DNA of 64,000 bases from Oscarella lobularis (taxonomy: Eukaryota; Porifera; Homoscleromorpha; Homosclerophorida; Oscarellidae). Numbering within the stretch: position 1 is the stretch's first letter; every line of letters starts with the position of its first letter. Location of the stretch: NCBI RefSeq assembly GCF_947507565.1, contig NC_089191.1:1550001-1614000 (forward strand). The letters run 5' to 3'. The translations under genes and the position numbers were made by a program. Below, piece by piece: positions 40,939 through 51,534 of the stretch. Under the pieces are notes generated by a model. That model was not told the origin of the DNA. It was given only the letters and a program-made list of their open reading frames with translations, and made no database searches.

Positions 40939-43900
40939 ATGGCGACTGCAGTAGTGGGAAAAGTACCGCGCTTTGGCAGCGGCGGCGAGTGGCGCGATTT
41001 TGCTGAACAACTCGCGTTCTTCTTCAAGGCCAACGCAATCACCGACGGAGGCCGGAAGAAGGCCATTTTACTCGCTAATTTACCGCGCGAGGCGTACAAA
41101 ACCGTGAAGGACATCGTCCTTCCACGGAAATTGGACGAGGACGACGTCACCTACGAGATACTCGTTAAAGCGATGGCCGAGCACACGAAACCCGAGCGTT
41201 CGGTGCTTGTGGCGCGCAGCGAATTTGTGAATTTGGTGCGATTGGCCGAGGAAAACGTTCGCGATTACGTGGCTCGACTAAAGCACGTGGCCAGCGACTG
41301 CAAGTTCCCGGACTGTTGCTGCCTGGAGCGGCTTCGCGATCGTTTTGTTGGCGGCATTCGTGATGACCGCATGGCGCGCAAGCTACTTGCCGAAAACCAT
41401 AAACAGTTGACATTTGACAAGGCCGTCGAGATTTGTATCGGCATGGAGCATGCCGCCGAAGGAGCCACGACATTAGTTGGCGGCACACAGCGACAAGCCA
41501 CAGCGGGCCAGGCCGAGCCTGTGTTCGCGATAAAAAAGGGAGAAGCGAAGCCCTGTTTTCGATGTTTGGGGGCTCACTCACCGCAGACCTGCCCCAGGAA
41601 ACAAGCTACATGTTTTCACTGCAAGAAGAAGGGACACGTCAGCCGGGCGTGCATGCAAAAGAACCGCGACGAAAAAGGGCAATCCAGCACAAGCGCTGAC
41701 GGAGACAAACGGGTGGAAAAACACGCAGTTAGAGTCGACAAGAAGGCAATCCATGTTGTCGAAGAAGACGTTTCAAGTTCGGATTCGGACGAAGGCCAAC
41801 TGTATGACTTGCGTATTACTAGAGCAAACGACGATACTACCGCAGCGGAGTTGTTTCAAATCGAATCCTCGGAAGATGCTTTCAAAGTGGTAGTGAATAT
41901 TGATGGTCGGGAGGTACAGATGCAAGTGGACACTGGGGCCGCTGTGTCTGTGATAGGAGAGGCTGAATTCAAACAGACTTTTGGACCGAAAAGATGGAAG
42001 CAACTGAAGGCGTCTAGCCTGCGACTCTCGACATATACCGATGAGATCGTACACCCCGTAGGAATGTGCTGGGTTCGAGCGACGCACAAAGGACAGTCGG
42101 AAAAAGTACCGCTACACGTATTGCCCGTCTCGGGGCCACCGTTATTCGGACGGAACTGGCTACGCAAGATCAAGCTAAATTGGTCGCTGTTTAAGATGGA
42201 AAACGCTATAGAAGACCCGGTAAAGGAAATCTTGCAGCGCCATGAGGCAGTATTCTCACCGGAGTTGGGGAAACTAAAAGGCATTAAGGCGAACATCGCA
42301 GTTAAAGCAGGAAGCACTCCGCGATATATTAAGGCCCGGACAGTTCCTCTGGCTCGGCGCGCGAAGGTCGACGAAGCACTAGAGAAGCTCCAGAGAGACA
42401 ACGTCATACGCGCGGTACCACACAGCGACTGGGCGGCACCCATAGTCGCACCCGGAAAGCCGGACGGATCGGTCCGTGTGTGCGGTGATTTCAAAACCAC
42501 TGTCAACGCAGTCCTTGACGTGGACAAGTATCCGCTACCCCGTATTGACGAAATATTTGCCAATCTTAACGGAGGACAAAAATTCAGCGTGTTTGACTTA
42601 AAAACCGCATACTTGCAGATGAAGTTGGAAGGCTCTTCTAAGAAGTTTATGACTGTCAATACACATCGCGGACTTTTCGAGTACCAACGTCTCCCCTTTG
42701 GGGTAGCATCCGCGCCTGCTATTTGGCAGCGGGCCATGGATCAAGTCTTACAAGGATTGCCAATGGTGCAATGTTACCTCGATGACATTATTGTTACGGG
42801 AAGATCGACTGAAGAGCACTTGCAGATGCTAGAGGAAGTACTGACGCGACTGGAGACCCATGGTCTGAGAGCCAATAAGGCAAAATGCAAGTTATTACAA
42901 CCGTCCGTGACTTATTGCGGACACGTCATTGCCGCCGATGGACTTCATCAATCAAAGGACAAAACCGTGGCGGTTCGAGAAATGCCAAATCCGACGAATG
43001 TGGCTCAGCTACGCTCATTCTTAGGAATGGCGCAATACTATAGTCGCTTTCTTCCGAATCTGGCAACGCTGTTAGAGCCGTTGCACTCGCTGTTAAAAAA
43101 GGGAGAAAGCTGGTCGTGGGGGGAAGAGCAGGAAGCGGCGTTTCAAGGCGTGAAAGCACTACTACAAAAAGAGCCAGTCCTAATGCATTTCGATCCCACG
43201 TTACCTGCCACGTTGGCGTGTGACAGTTCGTCGTATGGAATGGGAGCAGTGCTGTCTCATCGATTGCCTGACGGAGAGGAGCGACCTATTGCATTCGCCT
43301 CAAAGTCACTGAACAAAGCACAGCGCAATTACGCCCAGATTGAGAGAGAAGCATTGGCTATCTATTGGGGAGTAAAAAGATTTCGATATTACTTGGAAGG
43401 CCGGGACAACTTTATTTTGCAAACGGATCACAAACCGTTGCGGTACATTATGGACCGGACTCGAGAGGTGCCAGAGACTGCAGCTGCACGACTCCAGCGA
43501 TGGTGTCTGTTTCTAGGAGCATTTCGCTACTCTATCGAATTTCGACCGACAGAAAAACATGCAAACTGCGACGGGCTCTCTAGGCTACCTCTTCCTGGTG
43601 AAAAACAACCTGGCTCGACCGAAGAGACTGACAAATTGTATTATGCGTCGGTGCTAGACCCGTTGCCGGTCACCGCAAAGATGCTACGGCGAGCGACGCG
43701 TCAAGATCCTATCTTAGCAGTCGTGGCCGATGGCACGCTAAAAGGGTGGGACTCGCACAACAGGGAGCCGGAGCTTAAACCGTTTTACGACCGTAAAGAC
43801 AGTATCACCTCACATGAAGGAGTGTTGTTTTGGGGTTCTCGGGCTATTGTGCCAGCAGCTTTGCGTGAACGAATGCTAGACGTGTTACATGAAGGTCATT

Positions 43901-45147
43901 TGGGAATGGCGAAGTCAAAGGCGGTGGCACGTGGCTATGTATGGTGGCCGAATCTAGACAAGGACATCGAGAAGATGATTCGCCGATGCCAAGGCTGTCA
44001 GGAGACAGCCGCCGCGCCCGCTGCAACACCTTTGCACCGCTGGGAATATCCTGCCAGAATTTGGCAGAGGCTGCACATTGATTTCGCCGGTCCTTTTCAA
44101 GGACGTATGTATCTTCTACTCGTCGACGCCTTCAGCAAATGGCCAGAAATAGTGGAAATGGAAAGCACGTCGGCGGAAGACACTATTGACGAGCTGAGAG
44201 CTATTTTCGCGCGGTTCGGTCTACCCGAACAAATTGTCTCGGACAATGGGCCGCAATTCACCTCGGAGGCATTTCAAAAGTTTACGTCGCGAAACGGGAT
44301 AAAGCATGTCACGGGGGCGCCGTATCATCCAGCGACGAATGGCCTCGCCGAACGTCTCGTCCGCAGTTTCAAACGCGCAATGAAAGCTGACACCTCGGCA
44401 CGCTCGCATCGCACCAAATTAGCACGATTCTTACTGGCATACCGGACGGCCCCGCACACGACTACAGAGCAAACGCTGGCATCGATGCTCATAGGCCGCC
44501 CTCTGCGCACCAGGCTCGCCTTAGTGACGTCGGATGTTCGACAAACGGTCGACGATCGCACCCTCGTCAATGCGCCACAGCAATTTCGAGAATTTAGAAA
44601 TGGCGAGACCGTTTGGGTTCGCAATTATCGTTCCACTATTCCATGGGTAAAAGGGTGGATATTGGAACGCACCGGCCCCGTGTCATACACGGTGGCTATA
44701 GGAGGTAACGTTATTTGGAAACGACACGTTTCACAGCTTCGGGATGCCGAAGAGGATGACGAACCGACCGAATCCGCGGAAAATCACACATCAGCGAGCA
44801 GAGAGAACACACGGCCTCTCGCTCAGGACCCTCGCGAATTGTCCACCGAGCAGCAACCGACACAGGAGCCGACAACAAGGGCAAGCGAAGGAGAGGAAGC
44901 TGAAATCTGCGCACCTGGTCGAAGAGATGGTCCCGCCAGTCCGGGGCAAAGAGAACGAGCAACCCAAGGGGAAAGAGTTACTTCTAGGGTGAGGCCGACT
45001 ACACCTCCGCCAGCATCCGCAGCGCCTCAACCGGAAACGACGCCACGTCCAGAACCAGTTGCCGCGGCTGGTACCGGAGCGCCACGACCTCAGCGCGAGA
45101 GGCAACGCCCCAGGTGGCACCCGGAATATGAGGTCGAATACTGCTAA
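40939..45147 (+). CDS. Gag-Pol polyprotein, Ty3/gypsy
   Basis: An uninterrupted 1402-codon ORF. Gag occupies roughly residues 1-300. It has two zinc knuckles near 205-235 (CFRCLGAHSPQTC and CFHCKKKGHVSRAC). The protease motif is VDTGAAVSVIG (about 330). The reverse transcriptase has LPFGVASAPAIWQ and the catalytic CYLDDIIV (about 612). RNase H has ACDSSSYGMGAVL (about 755). The integrase zinc region is HLGMAKSKAVARGYVWWP with CQGCQ (about 985-1025), and its core has HIDFAGPF, IVSDNGPQF and HPATNGLAERLV. The C-terminal tail is Pro/Glu/Arg-rich. PR-RT-RH-IN order identifies Ty3/gypsy. There is no env ORF. Gag and Pol share one frame, so no frameshift signal is needed. Confidence 0.97.
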   Translation: MATAVVGKVPRFGSGGEWRDFAEQLAFFFKANAITDGGRKKAILLANLPREAYKTVKDIVLPRKLDEDDVTYEILVKAMAEHTKPERSVLVARSEFVNLVRLAEENVRDYVARLKHVASDCKFPDCCCLERLRDRFVGGIRDDRMARKLLAENHKQLTFDKAVEICIGMEHAAEGATTLVGGTQRQATAGQAEPVFAIKKGEAKPCFRCLGAHSPQTCPRKQATCFHCKKKGHVSRACMQKNRDEKGQSSTSADGDKRVEKHAVRVDKKAIHVVEEDVSSSDSDEGQLYDLRITRANDDTTAAELFQIESSEDAFKVVVNIDGREVQMQVDTGAAVSVIGEAEFKQTFGPKRWKQLKASSLRLSTYTDEIVHPVGMCWVRATHKGQSEKVPLHVLPVSGPPLFGRNWLRKIKLNWSLFKMENAIEDPVKEILQRHEAVFSPELGKLKGIKANIAVKAGSTPRYIKARTVPLARRAKVDEALEKLQRDNVIRAVPHSDWAAPIVAPGKPDGSVRVCGDFKTTVNAVLDVDKYPLPRIDEIFANLNGGQKFSVFDLKTAYLQMKLEGSSKKFMTVNTHRGLFEYQRLPFGVASAPAIWQRAMDQVLQGLPMVQCYLDDIIVTGRSTEEHLQMLEEVLTRLETHGLRANKAKCKLLQPSVTYCGHVIAADGLHQSKDKTVAVREMPNPTNVAQLRSFLGMAQYYSRFLPNLATLLEPLHSLLKKGESWSWGEEQEAAFQGVKALLQKEPVLMHFDPTLPATLACDSSSYGMGAVLSHRLPDGEERPIAFASKSLNKAQRNYAQIEREALAIYWGVKRFRYYLEGRDNFILQTDHKPLRYIMDRTREVPETAAARLQRWCLFLGAFRYSIEFRPTEKHANCDGLSRLPLPGEKQPGSTEETDKLYYASVLDPLPVTAKMLRRATRQDPILAVVADGTLKGWDSHNREPELKPFYDRKDSITSHEGVLFWGSRAIVPAALRERMLDVLHEGHLGMAKSKAVARGYVWWPNLDKDIEKMIRRCQGCQETAAAPAATPLHRWEYPARIWQRLHIDFAGPFQGRMYLLLVDAFSKWPEIVEMESTSAEDTIDELRAIFARFGLPEQIVSDNGPQFTSEAFQKFTSRNGIKHVTGAPYHPATNGLAERLVRSFKRAMKADTSARSHRTKLARFLLAYRTAPHTTTEQTLASMLIGRPLRTRLALVTSDVRQTVDDRTLVNAPQQFREFRNGETVWVRNYRSTIPWVKGWILERTGPVSYTVAIGGNVIWKRHVSQLRDAEEDDEPTESAENHTSASRENTRPLAQDPRELSTEQQPTQEPTTRASEGEEAEICAPGRRDGPASPGQRERATQGERVTSRVRPTTPPPASAAPQPETTPRPEPVAAAGTGAPRPQRERQRPRWHPEYEVEYC

Positions 45148-45264
45148 TCATAAGTACTGATTTTGTGGTGTGGTTGTTTGATTTTTTTTGTTGTTGTTGG
45201 TGTGGCGGTTTGTGCCGTCTGTGTAGTAGGACCTCCCTTTCCGCGTTCGGTGGAGAAGGGGAGG

Positions 45265-45366
45265 TGTTAGGTACTAGGTAGGTTAGGTAGGCGCATGCTC
45301 GATGATTGTTGGTCCCCGTATACACACACTCTCTAAAGAATAGATCTCCTTAGTAAGGACACAACA
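45265..45366 (+). repeat. 3' LTR
   Basis: Identical to the 5' LTR; preceded by the purine tract and followed by ATTCC. Confidence 0.95.
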
Positions 45367-45765
45367 ATTCCGCACGCGTACTGCTCTCAAATTTCCGAAA
45401 CGCTCATTGTGTTCTACAGCCACAGACTGTTTCGAGATGTAGTTTTCCGCCCTGAATTAATTAATTATAATCCACCATGATATTGATGGGATAGGTTTCG
45501 CGTCCACATTTCGTATGCGATCGACGTACGAGTGGCGGGTGGCGCCTGGCAGGAGGCAGGATATTAACCCAACTGTTACCCGTTGCTTAGCAATTGTTTC
45601 AAGCGGGTTTTTCGTCCTACGGAGCATCCCTAATTAATTCTTTCTGATTTAGTCTTACATCGATTGGATAGCGTGAGCGGGTACACCAAACTACAGTTCG
45701 TAAATCGATATTGTTCATCAAAAGAAAAACGATAAATTGTGCCAGATTAGAGACAGTCCACCAAC
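45367..45765. other. No gene recognised
   Basis: Contains short AATTAATTAA runs and the 8-bp target duplication of the next hAT (45758-45765). The open frames are short and featureless. Confidence 0.5.
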
Positions 45766-47917
45766 TAGTGGTGGGCGATACCGATACTTTGTTATCGATA
45801 CGATACCGATACATTTTAGCGCGAGTATCGACGGTATCGATACTAAACGATACGATACCGGAAATTATAGAGCGCGCTAAAGTAATGCAATTTAGAATCC
45901 CACGGTACAGTCTGAACAGTACGTCTATTGATGATCCAACACCTTCAAGTTCTTATGCAGGAAAAGGTGCATGTTACCGTTTTCTGGTTTAAGTCTGCTT
46001 CGTCTTTCAGATATAAGCTGGCCTGCTGCTGAGAAGGACCTCTCAGACGGCACGGAAGTACCGGCCATTGATAGATACTTCTCTGCCATTTTCGAGAGCA
46101 CTGGAAACTGGATGATGTGTGATTTCCACCAGAGAAGAAGGTTCTTTGTATGCAGGTATTCGCGTAGTTCTATCGTGTGGTCCACGAAACTCGTCCTAGC
46201 TGTTGTTTTCTCCATCACCCTGGTTTCAAAAGATTTCCATAGTTCAGAAGCAGGAGCAACAGAAGAATCTGCGTCGTCGTCGACGGAGCAGGACCTTGGA
46301 ACTAGATTCATTTCTGCAAGTAAGCGCTGCTGAGCCGTCTCGGCACTTTCTCTTATAAATGGCAAAGCCTGAAAACGAGGATCTAACATCGTAGCTGACG
46401 AGAGCAACTTTGAATCTTCTAAGTTAGAACACCTTTGAGCTGGGCACGCAATTCTTGCGCAACTTTGAGAGTACTTGAAGAGTTTGTGGCAAGTGTCTGG
46501 AGTGCTCTCGACAGTGGTATTATTTTGGAAACCGAGAGATACTCATCCGATGATACCTCTACGGTAGCTTGCTCAAACGGACCGCAGCAGAGCAACAGCT
46601 TCTTTCATTATTTGGAGGTTTTCCTCATCGAACGTTAGATCCTTCTTCCCCATCATGCAAAGGGCAGACGATACTGCCTCGTACTGCTCTATCATGCGCT
46701 CTAGCATATAGTAGCTAGAGTTCCACCGTGTGTCAACATCTTGGACAAGTTTGTTCTGCGGCAAGTTCATTTGCTGCTGCAACGATTTGAGCTTCTCGCT
46801 GCCTTTGCAACTTTGATGAAAAAATGCGACGACAGCTCGACATTTTTAAGAATATCAGAAACAACCGAATCGGCTTTAATTGCATGTTGAACGACGAGGT
46901 TCAATACGTGAGCAAAGCATGACAAGTGCTTCCAGCGGTTCTTTGCAACAGCTAGAACTATGTTCGCTGCGCTGTCCGTGACGACACCAACAATTTTTTC
47001 GTCAATTTCCCAAAGTTGAGCGATTCTTTTCAGCTCTGCTGCTAGGTTGTCGCCAGTATGGGCCTCTGGCACATGCCAAGTCTCCAAAATAACTGACTGC
47101 AAAACCCGCTCTTTGACAAAATGACAAGTGACCGTGATGTATGATTCGGTCGTTCGTGAAGTCCAAAGATCAGTCGTTATCGAGCAAAACTGCACTTTAG
47201 AAATTCTTTCCTTTAGATTGGCTTTAATTTTCTCATAAACGTCTGGCAGTTGGGACCTCATAAGGCTGCGACGACTTGGCAATTGATAGCGGGAATCCAA
47301 CGTATGAACCAAGTGACGAAATCCTGTATCTTCAACGACGGACGCAGGTTGGAGATCCAAAGCGATCATTTTAATAAGCGCGTCGTCCATTTTTCGTTTT
47401 CGGAAAGATTCCGAGTCGTATGTGACTGACCTCTTCAGGGTTGCTCGCAGAGTTGGCTGCTTGGAAGCCGGCTCAGCCTGTTTATCTGCATTTTGCTCGG
47501 CTATGACGACTTGATACTCTGACAAATGCTTAGATTTGAGGTGCTTTATCATGTTGGACGTATTCTTAGACGTCTTGATCGAATCTCCACAAACGCTACA
47601 CTTTGCTTCATCACTTGTGTCTTCCGACCGAGAAAAATAGTTCCAAACCGGACTTCGTTGTCGTCTTTTCGAAGCCATTTCTATAGCGCGGATTCAGATG
47701 CTGCAGCGAGGCCATCGACAAGGAGTCAAGGACAATGCGCACAAGCGACGTGTCAAGCGTACTGACACGTGAAGTAAAGAGGATAATTAGATTTATTAAT
47801 TTTAGCGCGCGGTAAAGTATTGATACTGCATCGATACCACTATTGGTATCGATACCTGAGTATCGCAGCCGGGTATCGACGGTATCGATACTTTTGGTAT
47901 CGATACGCCCACCACTA
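45766..47917 (-). mobile_element. hAT element 2 (BED finger type)
   Basis: The termini are TAGTGGTGGGC and its inverted copy, with subterminal runs of ATCGATACCGATAC-type repeats. The 8-bp flanks CCACCAAC (45758-45765) and CCGCCAAC (47918-47925) differ at one base. The length is 2152 bp. The transposase gene on the minus strand is broken by frameshifts. Confidence 0.88.
45925..47678 (-). pseudogene. hAT transposase with BED zinc finger, frameshifted
   Basis: Starts MASKRRQRSPVWNYFSRSED with a BED finger (CSVCGD ... HLKSKHLSEY). Catalytic-domain landmarks are FCSITTDLWTSRTTESYITV, VVTDSAANIVLAV and LSCFAHVLNLVVQ. A frameshift near 46780 leads to LVQDVDTRWNSSYYMLERMI (46573-46782). Another leads to the C-terminal part 45925-46407 with MLDPRFQALPF and the dimerisation motif YLSMAGTSVPSERSFSAAGQ. 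Family order is complete, so this is a full-length but inactive copy. Confidence 0.88.
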
Positions 47918-47942
47918 CCGCCAACCGATAGTCACAGTCACC

Positions 47943-48152
47943 TCAACCACCGGTCTTTATGATGAACTTGACCGTAAACCGTAGCGGGAGCGAGTGTTGC
48001 TTCCCGAGGCGTAGCGAGAGCGGGTCCACAAATACGATTGAGGAGCCAGGAGCGAAGACGTAATGGTAGTAATTGTCCGAAGTAACACCGGAAGTTATTC
48101 CTTTCCACGTGTCTGTCACAGGGCCCGTGGAAAACCTTAGAATCTCCTGCAC
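47943..48152 (-). CDS. Unidentified small ORF
   Basis: Minus frame reading LRFSTGPVTDTWKGITSGVT, YYHYVFAPGSSIVFVDPL and LPLRFTVKFIIKTGG. The composition is protein-like and it may be an exon of a host gene next to the hAT insertion point. No family is recognised, and the other frame is also open. Confidence 0.3.
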   Translation of the reverse strand: MQEILRFSTGPVTDTWKGITSGVTSDNYYHYVFAPGSSIVFVDPLSLRLGKQHSLPLRFTVKFIIKTGG

Positions 48153-48245
48153 ACAACCCGCGCGAAGCCGGGTACCCCTTTAGACTAAGGTATCCCTCAC
48201 CAGTTAATTTTTATGCTCTGCTAGTTGAGCTATAAAGACATCCTT

Positions 48246-49127
48246 TTACTCATTTGAGATTTGATGGTTAGCAGCTGCATTTTTCAAATAGTCGCATTTT
48301 TCGCAAGTGTCTGATCTTGGAAATCCAAAGGAAAGATTAAACTTCTTATTAAAAATCTTCCTATACATCCATTCTGAAGACAGCGGGGTTTCTTGAGTGC
48401 TTCTTAGAGTTCGACGCCTTGCAGGTTGATATTTCTCGACGTAAAACCTGTACATTTCAGCGATGCTCAAATTCTCAGGAAGGTAACGATGCAGATTCTC
48501 TGATATAGAGTAGTGGCTTCGCTGACGAGGAAATCTTTCAATATGCTGCTTTACTTTTTCTATCACGTCGGCAGGAATGGCATTTGGACGAGGAGTGTAT
48601 TTTCCTCTTTTGTCAACCGGGACGATTTCTCCAGATGTAATCTTGTTTTGAAGTACTCGAACTCTTTTCGGATTGATCCAGTGAACTGCACAGAAAGATT
48701 TTCGGCAAACTTGAATAGACGTTCCGTTCTGCAAACGCAGGTGGTATTTGAAAGAATGTTGTCTTCGAGAACTTTCACGCACTCGCGTTCAGACGACTGG
48801 CTTTACGTTGATCTGACCTGCTAGGTAAATATTTTGCAGATCGTAGCTTTCTGAATCGTAGAAAGCCTTAAAAATTCGCTCCGCTTCTTCAGACGATACA
48901 TTTCGATGGCAACCGTAGTTGCAGCGGCACGTTATAGCTCTCATCGTCGTTTTCTGGACGATTCTCCCTTTAGAATCGACGTATTCTTTACCGGAAACTT
49001 TCAGCTTCTTGTTTTTGTTCCTAGTCCACTTGTCAGGCTGCCGCAAACGCTTTCTTCCCTTTCTCTGGCTTCCTTCCGTGACATCCATTACAAGTACGAG
49101 TGTGAAGTAAAGTGCGTTAAGCGTCAC
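48246..49127 (-). pseudogene. DUF7869-like protein, N-terminal half
   Basis: From MDVTEGSQRKGRKRLRQPDK (start about 49088) through CRCNYGCHRNVSSEEAERIF and FYDSESYDLQNIYLAGQI. A frameshift near 48785 is followed by RQHSFKYHLRLQNGTSIQVC, IERFPRQRSHYSISENLHRY, FNLSFGFPRSDTCEKCD and then a stop. The C-x-C-x(3)-C...H start and the F-G-x-P-R-x-D-T-C-x-x-C-D end are the N-terminal half of the family whose C-terminal half is at 1-756. The copy ends before the core domain. Confidence 0.6.
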
Positions 49128-49369
49128 GTGGTCTTTCAGAACAAAACCTGCTATATCTCCGTTAATCCTTCACGGATATGCACGAAACTTTAACATGTGA
49201 ACCTCCGACGCCTAAACTTTACTTTCCGGCAGTTAACTCAATTTTGTACAATTTGGCGCTTAGGACTATTTTGCACTCAGCCCTTTATATGCAAAACGTA
49301 ATATTACATCTGACGTAACCGGAAACGTAGCAGAGAGCTAAAGGAGACACCTAATACACTTGTTAACAC

Positions 49370-49580
49370 CAAATGAGAAGCCTAACACTAACCTTCAACC
49401 CTAAATACAAAACCAAATGTAGAAAACCAAACCCAAAACCTAATGAACGTAAAAACCTAATACCAAACCAAATGTAGAAAACCAAACCCAAAACCTAATT
49501 AAAACCTAAGCGAAAACCTAATACAAAACCAAATGTAAGCAATAGTATAAAAAACCTAACAAAAAACCTAATATAAACAT
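49370..49580. repeat. AAACCTAAT-type degenerate repeat
   Basis: Imperfect units of AAAACCTAAT and ACCAAATGTAGAAAACCAAA. They resemble but do not match a telomeric CCCTAA array. Confidence 0.85.
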
Positions 49581-51534
49581 TTTTGGCGGGAATCACGCTC
49601 CATAGTAGGCGTTAGAAGCAGCTCTAGTTTTTCTCAAACAAAGTCTGAGCGATGAAGCTTTCACCGTTGAGGAACTCCAAGAATTGACAAAAACGTCGAA
49701 AAAATTCCTTGTTTTTCTAACAAAGTTGTATACTTTGGCAAAAGTGTGAACTCTACGAGGCAGTACGTGAACATGTAAAAAGAAGAATCGTTTTGTCATG
49801 ATGGAAAAGCTTGGTCTGCCAAGCTGCTTTTTTACTTTGACGGAAGCCGATTAGCATTTGCCCGAGTTTTTTAGTTGGGAAGTGCATTATATCATAGTCT
49901 ACACTAGATAATGATGGCTTGGATAGCAATCATGAGAAGCCTCCCACCGCTCTTACCATTTTACTTGAATAATTAAAACACGTGCTTGCATTTTGATTGT
50001 TACGTTACACATAGATATCTATCGTCACACAGCGCGCAATACTCAATGTCGACAGCTTAAAAAGGAACGGGCGGCGCCAGCCGTGGCCGTGGCTGCGGCA
50101 AAGACTATCACGTTAAATGCAGTCGCGGTCGCGGCCGTGGCTAAGGTTGACGTCGCAATCGCTGAGGAAGCGGTTGCGGTCGGCGTTGCTCCAAAAGGTA
50201 AGACTTCGCGATCACTCGCAAAAGAAATGATTCATTATTTCATTTTTTCTTTAGTGAATTTGTCATGCGATCGAGCCGCCATGGTGGAAGACTTAAAATG
50301 GTGATTGCACTATACTGGTTTTTCCGCCCGAGCGGGTTCCTCCACCCAAGCGGCGAAGGCGTACAAATGCTGGCCGCCGGCCTCAATGCGATTTACGGCG
50401 GTGGCAAAAGGAGCCACCAAAAGGAAAACAAAAGGAAAAGAAGAGGCAAGAGGAACAAAAGAAAAAGGAAGAGAAGGAGAAAAAGAAAAAAAAAGAGAAA
50501 GAGAAGGAAGAGCCCGGGGAAAAGGGAGAGGAGGGAAAAGAATGAAGAGAATGAGAAATAGAGGACAAGAATGAAGGGGTAAAGGAGGAGACGGAGAAAC
50601 AAGTAGACAAAAATGAAAACTTTTAGATAAGGATAACTAATTATCTGTATCTAGCAAGTATGTATTGCTTATTGGTTTTTTTATTTTATGTCTGTGCTAG
50701 TTATGTCTTTAATAAACATGTTGTAAACAGCTATCTCGGCTCACTTTGGCTATTCGTTTCCCAAAGGAGGTAACTTGCTATGACCATGTTTCACCAGCAT
50801 GTTGTCATACATTTGACCAACGTTCTCCCAGTGTCCTGCTGACGAGGTTTTATAGTAAGGACAAAAATTGATTAAATTTTTGATTGATTGATTTACTGTA
50901 AAGACTATGTCTACTATTACTACGTATTTGATATATTTTCCCAACCGTAAATAGCAGTTTGAAAAAGTTTGAGTCATTGACTTTGACTATTCCTTTTTCA
51001 TTTTATTAGCAACAAAGATTTGAATTTTTGAAATAAATTGTTTCAAAATTTACTGCTTTTAGAGGAAATATTTCATTGGAATGCCTCCACGAAGGCATTT
51101 TATGGGAATGCCTTCTCTTACCTGCTGACGTAGCTATTGTTCTTTGGCCAGCAGTAGGCCGAATTCATTAGCTGTTAAGAAGCAAAGCGCCAAAGCCAAC
51201 TCACATTTGATCGATTGGTACAATCAGATCAAAACGAATTATATGATGATGTATACCAATTTTTTTACGGGGAACCTAATTGGTGCCGGAACATTTATTT
51301 CAAATCTTGTAAGTATTTCACGCCGTCTCTTAACCCATCCATGTAAACACTCTAACGTCAATTTGAAAAAGTGTTGCAGTTGCGTGAATTTCAGCTTGGG
51401 GTGCCCAAGCTCCTTCTTGTCGTACGTTTCAAATGTGAGCTTCAAAGTCCTTGTTGCAGCAAAACATTTCAAAGGTTGAGTTGTGTTGTGCCACGAAATT
51501 AACAATCTGTAACCGAAATGCCAAATGGCGATCT
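49581..51534. other. No confident gene; polypurine tract and candidate exons
   Basis: Positions 50406-50605 are an A/G-only-type tract; the Lys/Arg/Glu-rich frames across it are compositional. Possible exons: plus strand 50040-50200 (Ala/Val-rich, GTAAGA donor); minus strand about 50750-50842, GHWENVGQMYDNMLVKHGHS after CCTCGTCAG; plus strand about 51150-51308, SHLIDWYNQIKTNYMMMYTN ending in GTAAGT. None is identified. Confidence 0.25.

Larger units (their letters stand above)
40808..45366 (+). mobile_element. Intact Ty3/gypsy LTR retrotransposon, identical 102-bp LTRs
   Basis: LTRs at 40808-40909 and 45265-45366 are identical by eye, begin TGTTAGG and end ACACAACA. They are flanked by ATTCC duplications (40803-40807, 45367-45371). 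A primer-binding-site-like TGGCGTAGTCGAC follows the left LTR by one base. A purine tract GGAGAAGGGGAGG precedes the right LTR. Identical LTRs and one unbroken ORF indicate a very recent insertion. 102 bp is unusually short for gypsy LTRs. Confidence 0.97.

Noticed and set aside
44747-45147. Possible env-like region after integrase
   Set aside because: It is a low-complexity Pro/Glu/Arg tail within the Gag-Pol frame, with no signal peptide or transmembrane segment.
49370-49580. Internal telomeric repeat
   Set aside because: Units are AAACCTAAT/AAAACCAAA-like and irregular, without a CCCTAA register.
50265-50574. Lys/Arg-rich ORFs like a nuclear or ribosomal protein tail
   Set aside because: They lie on an almost pure A/G tract and all three frames give charged sequence.
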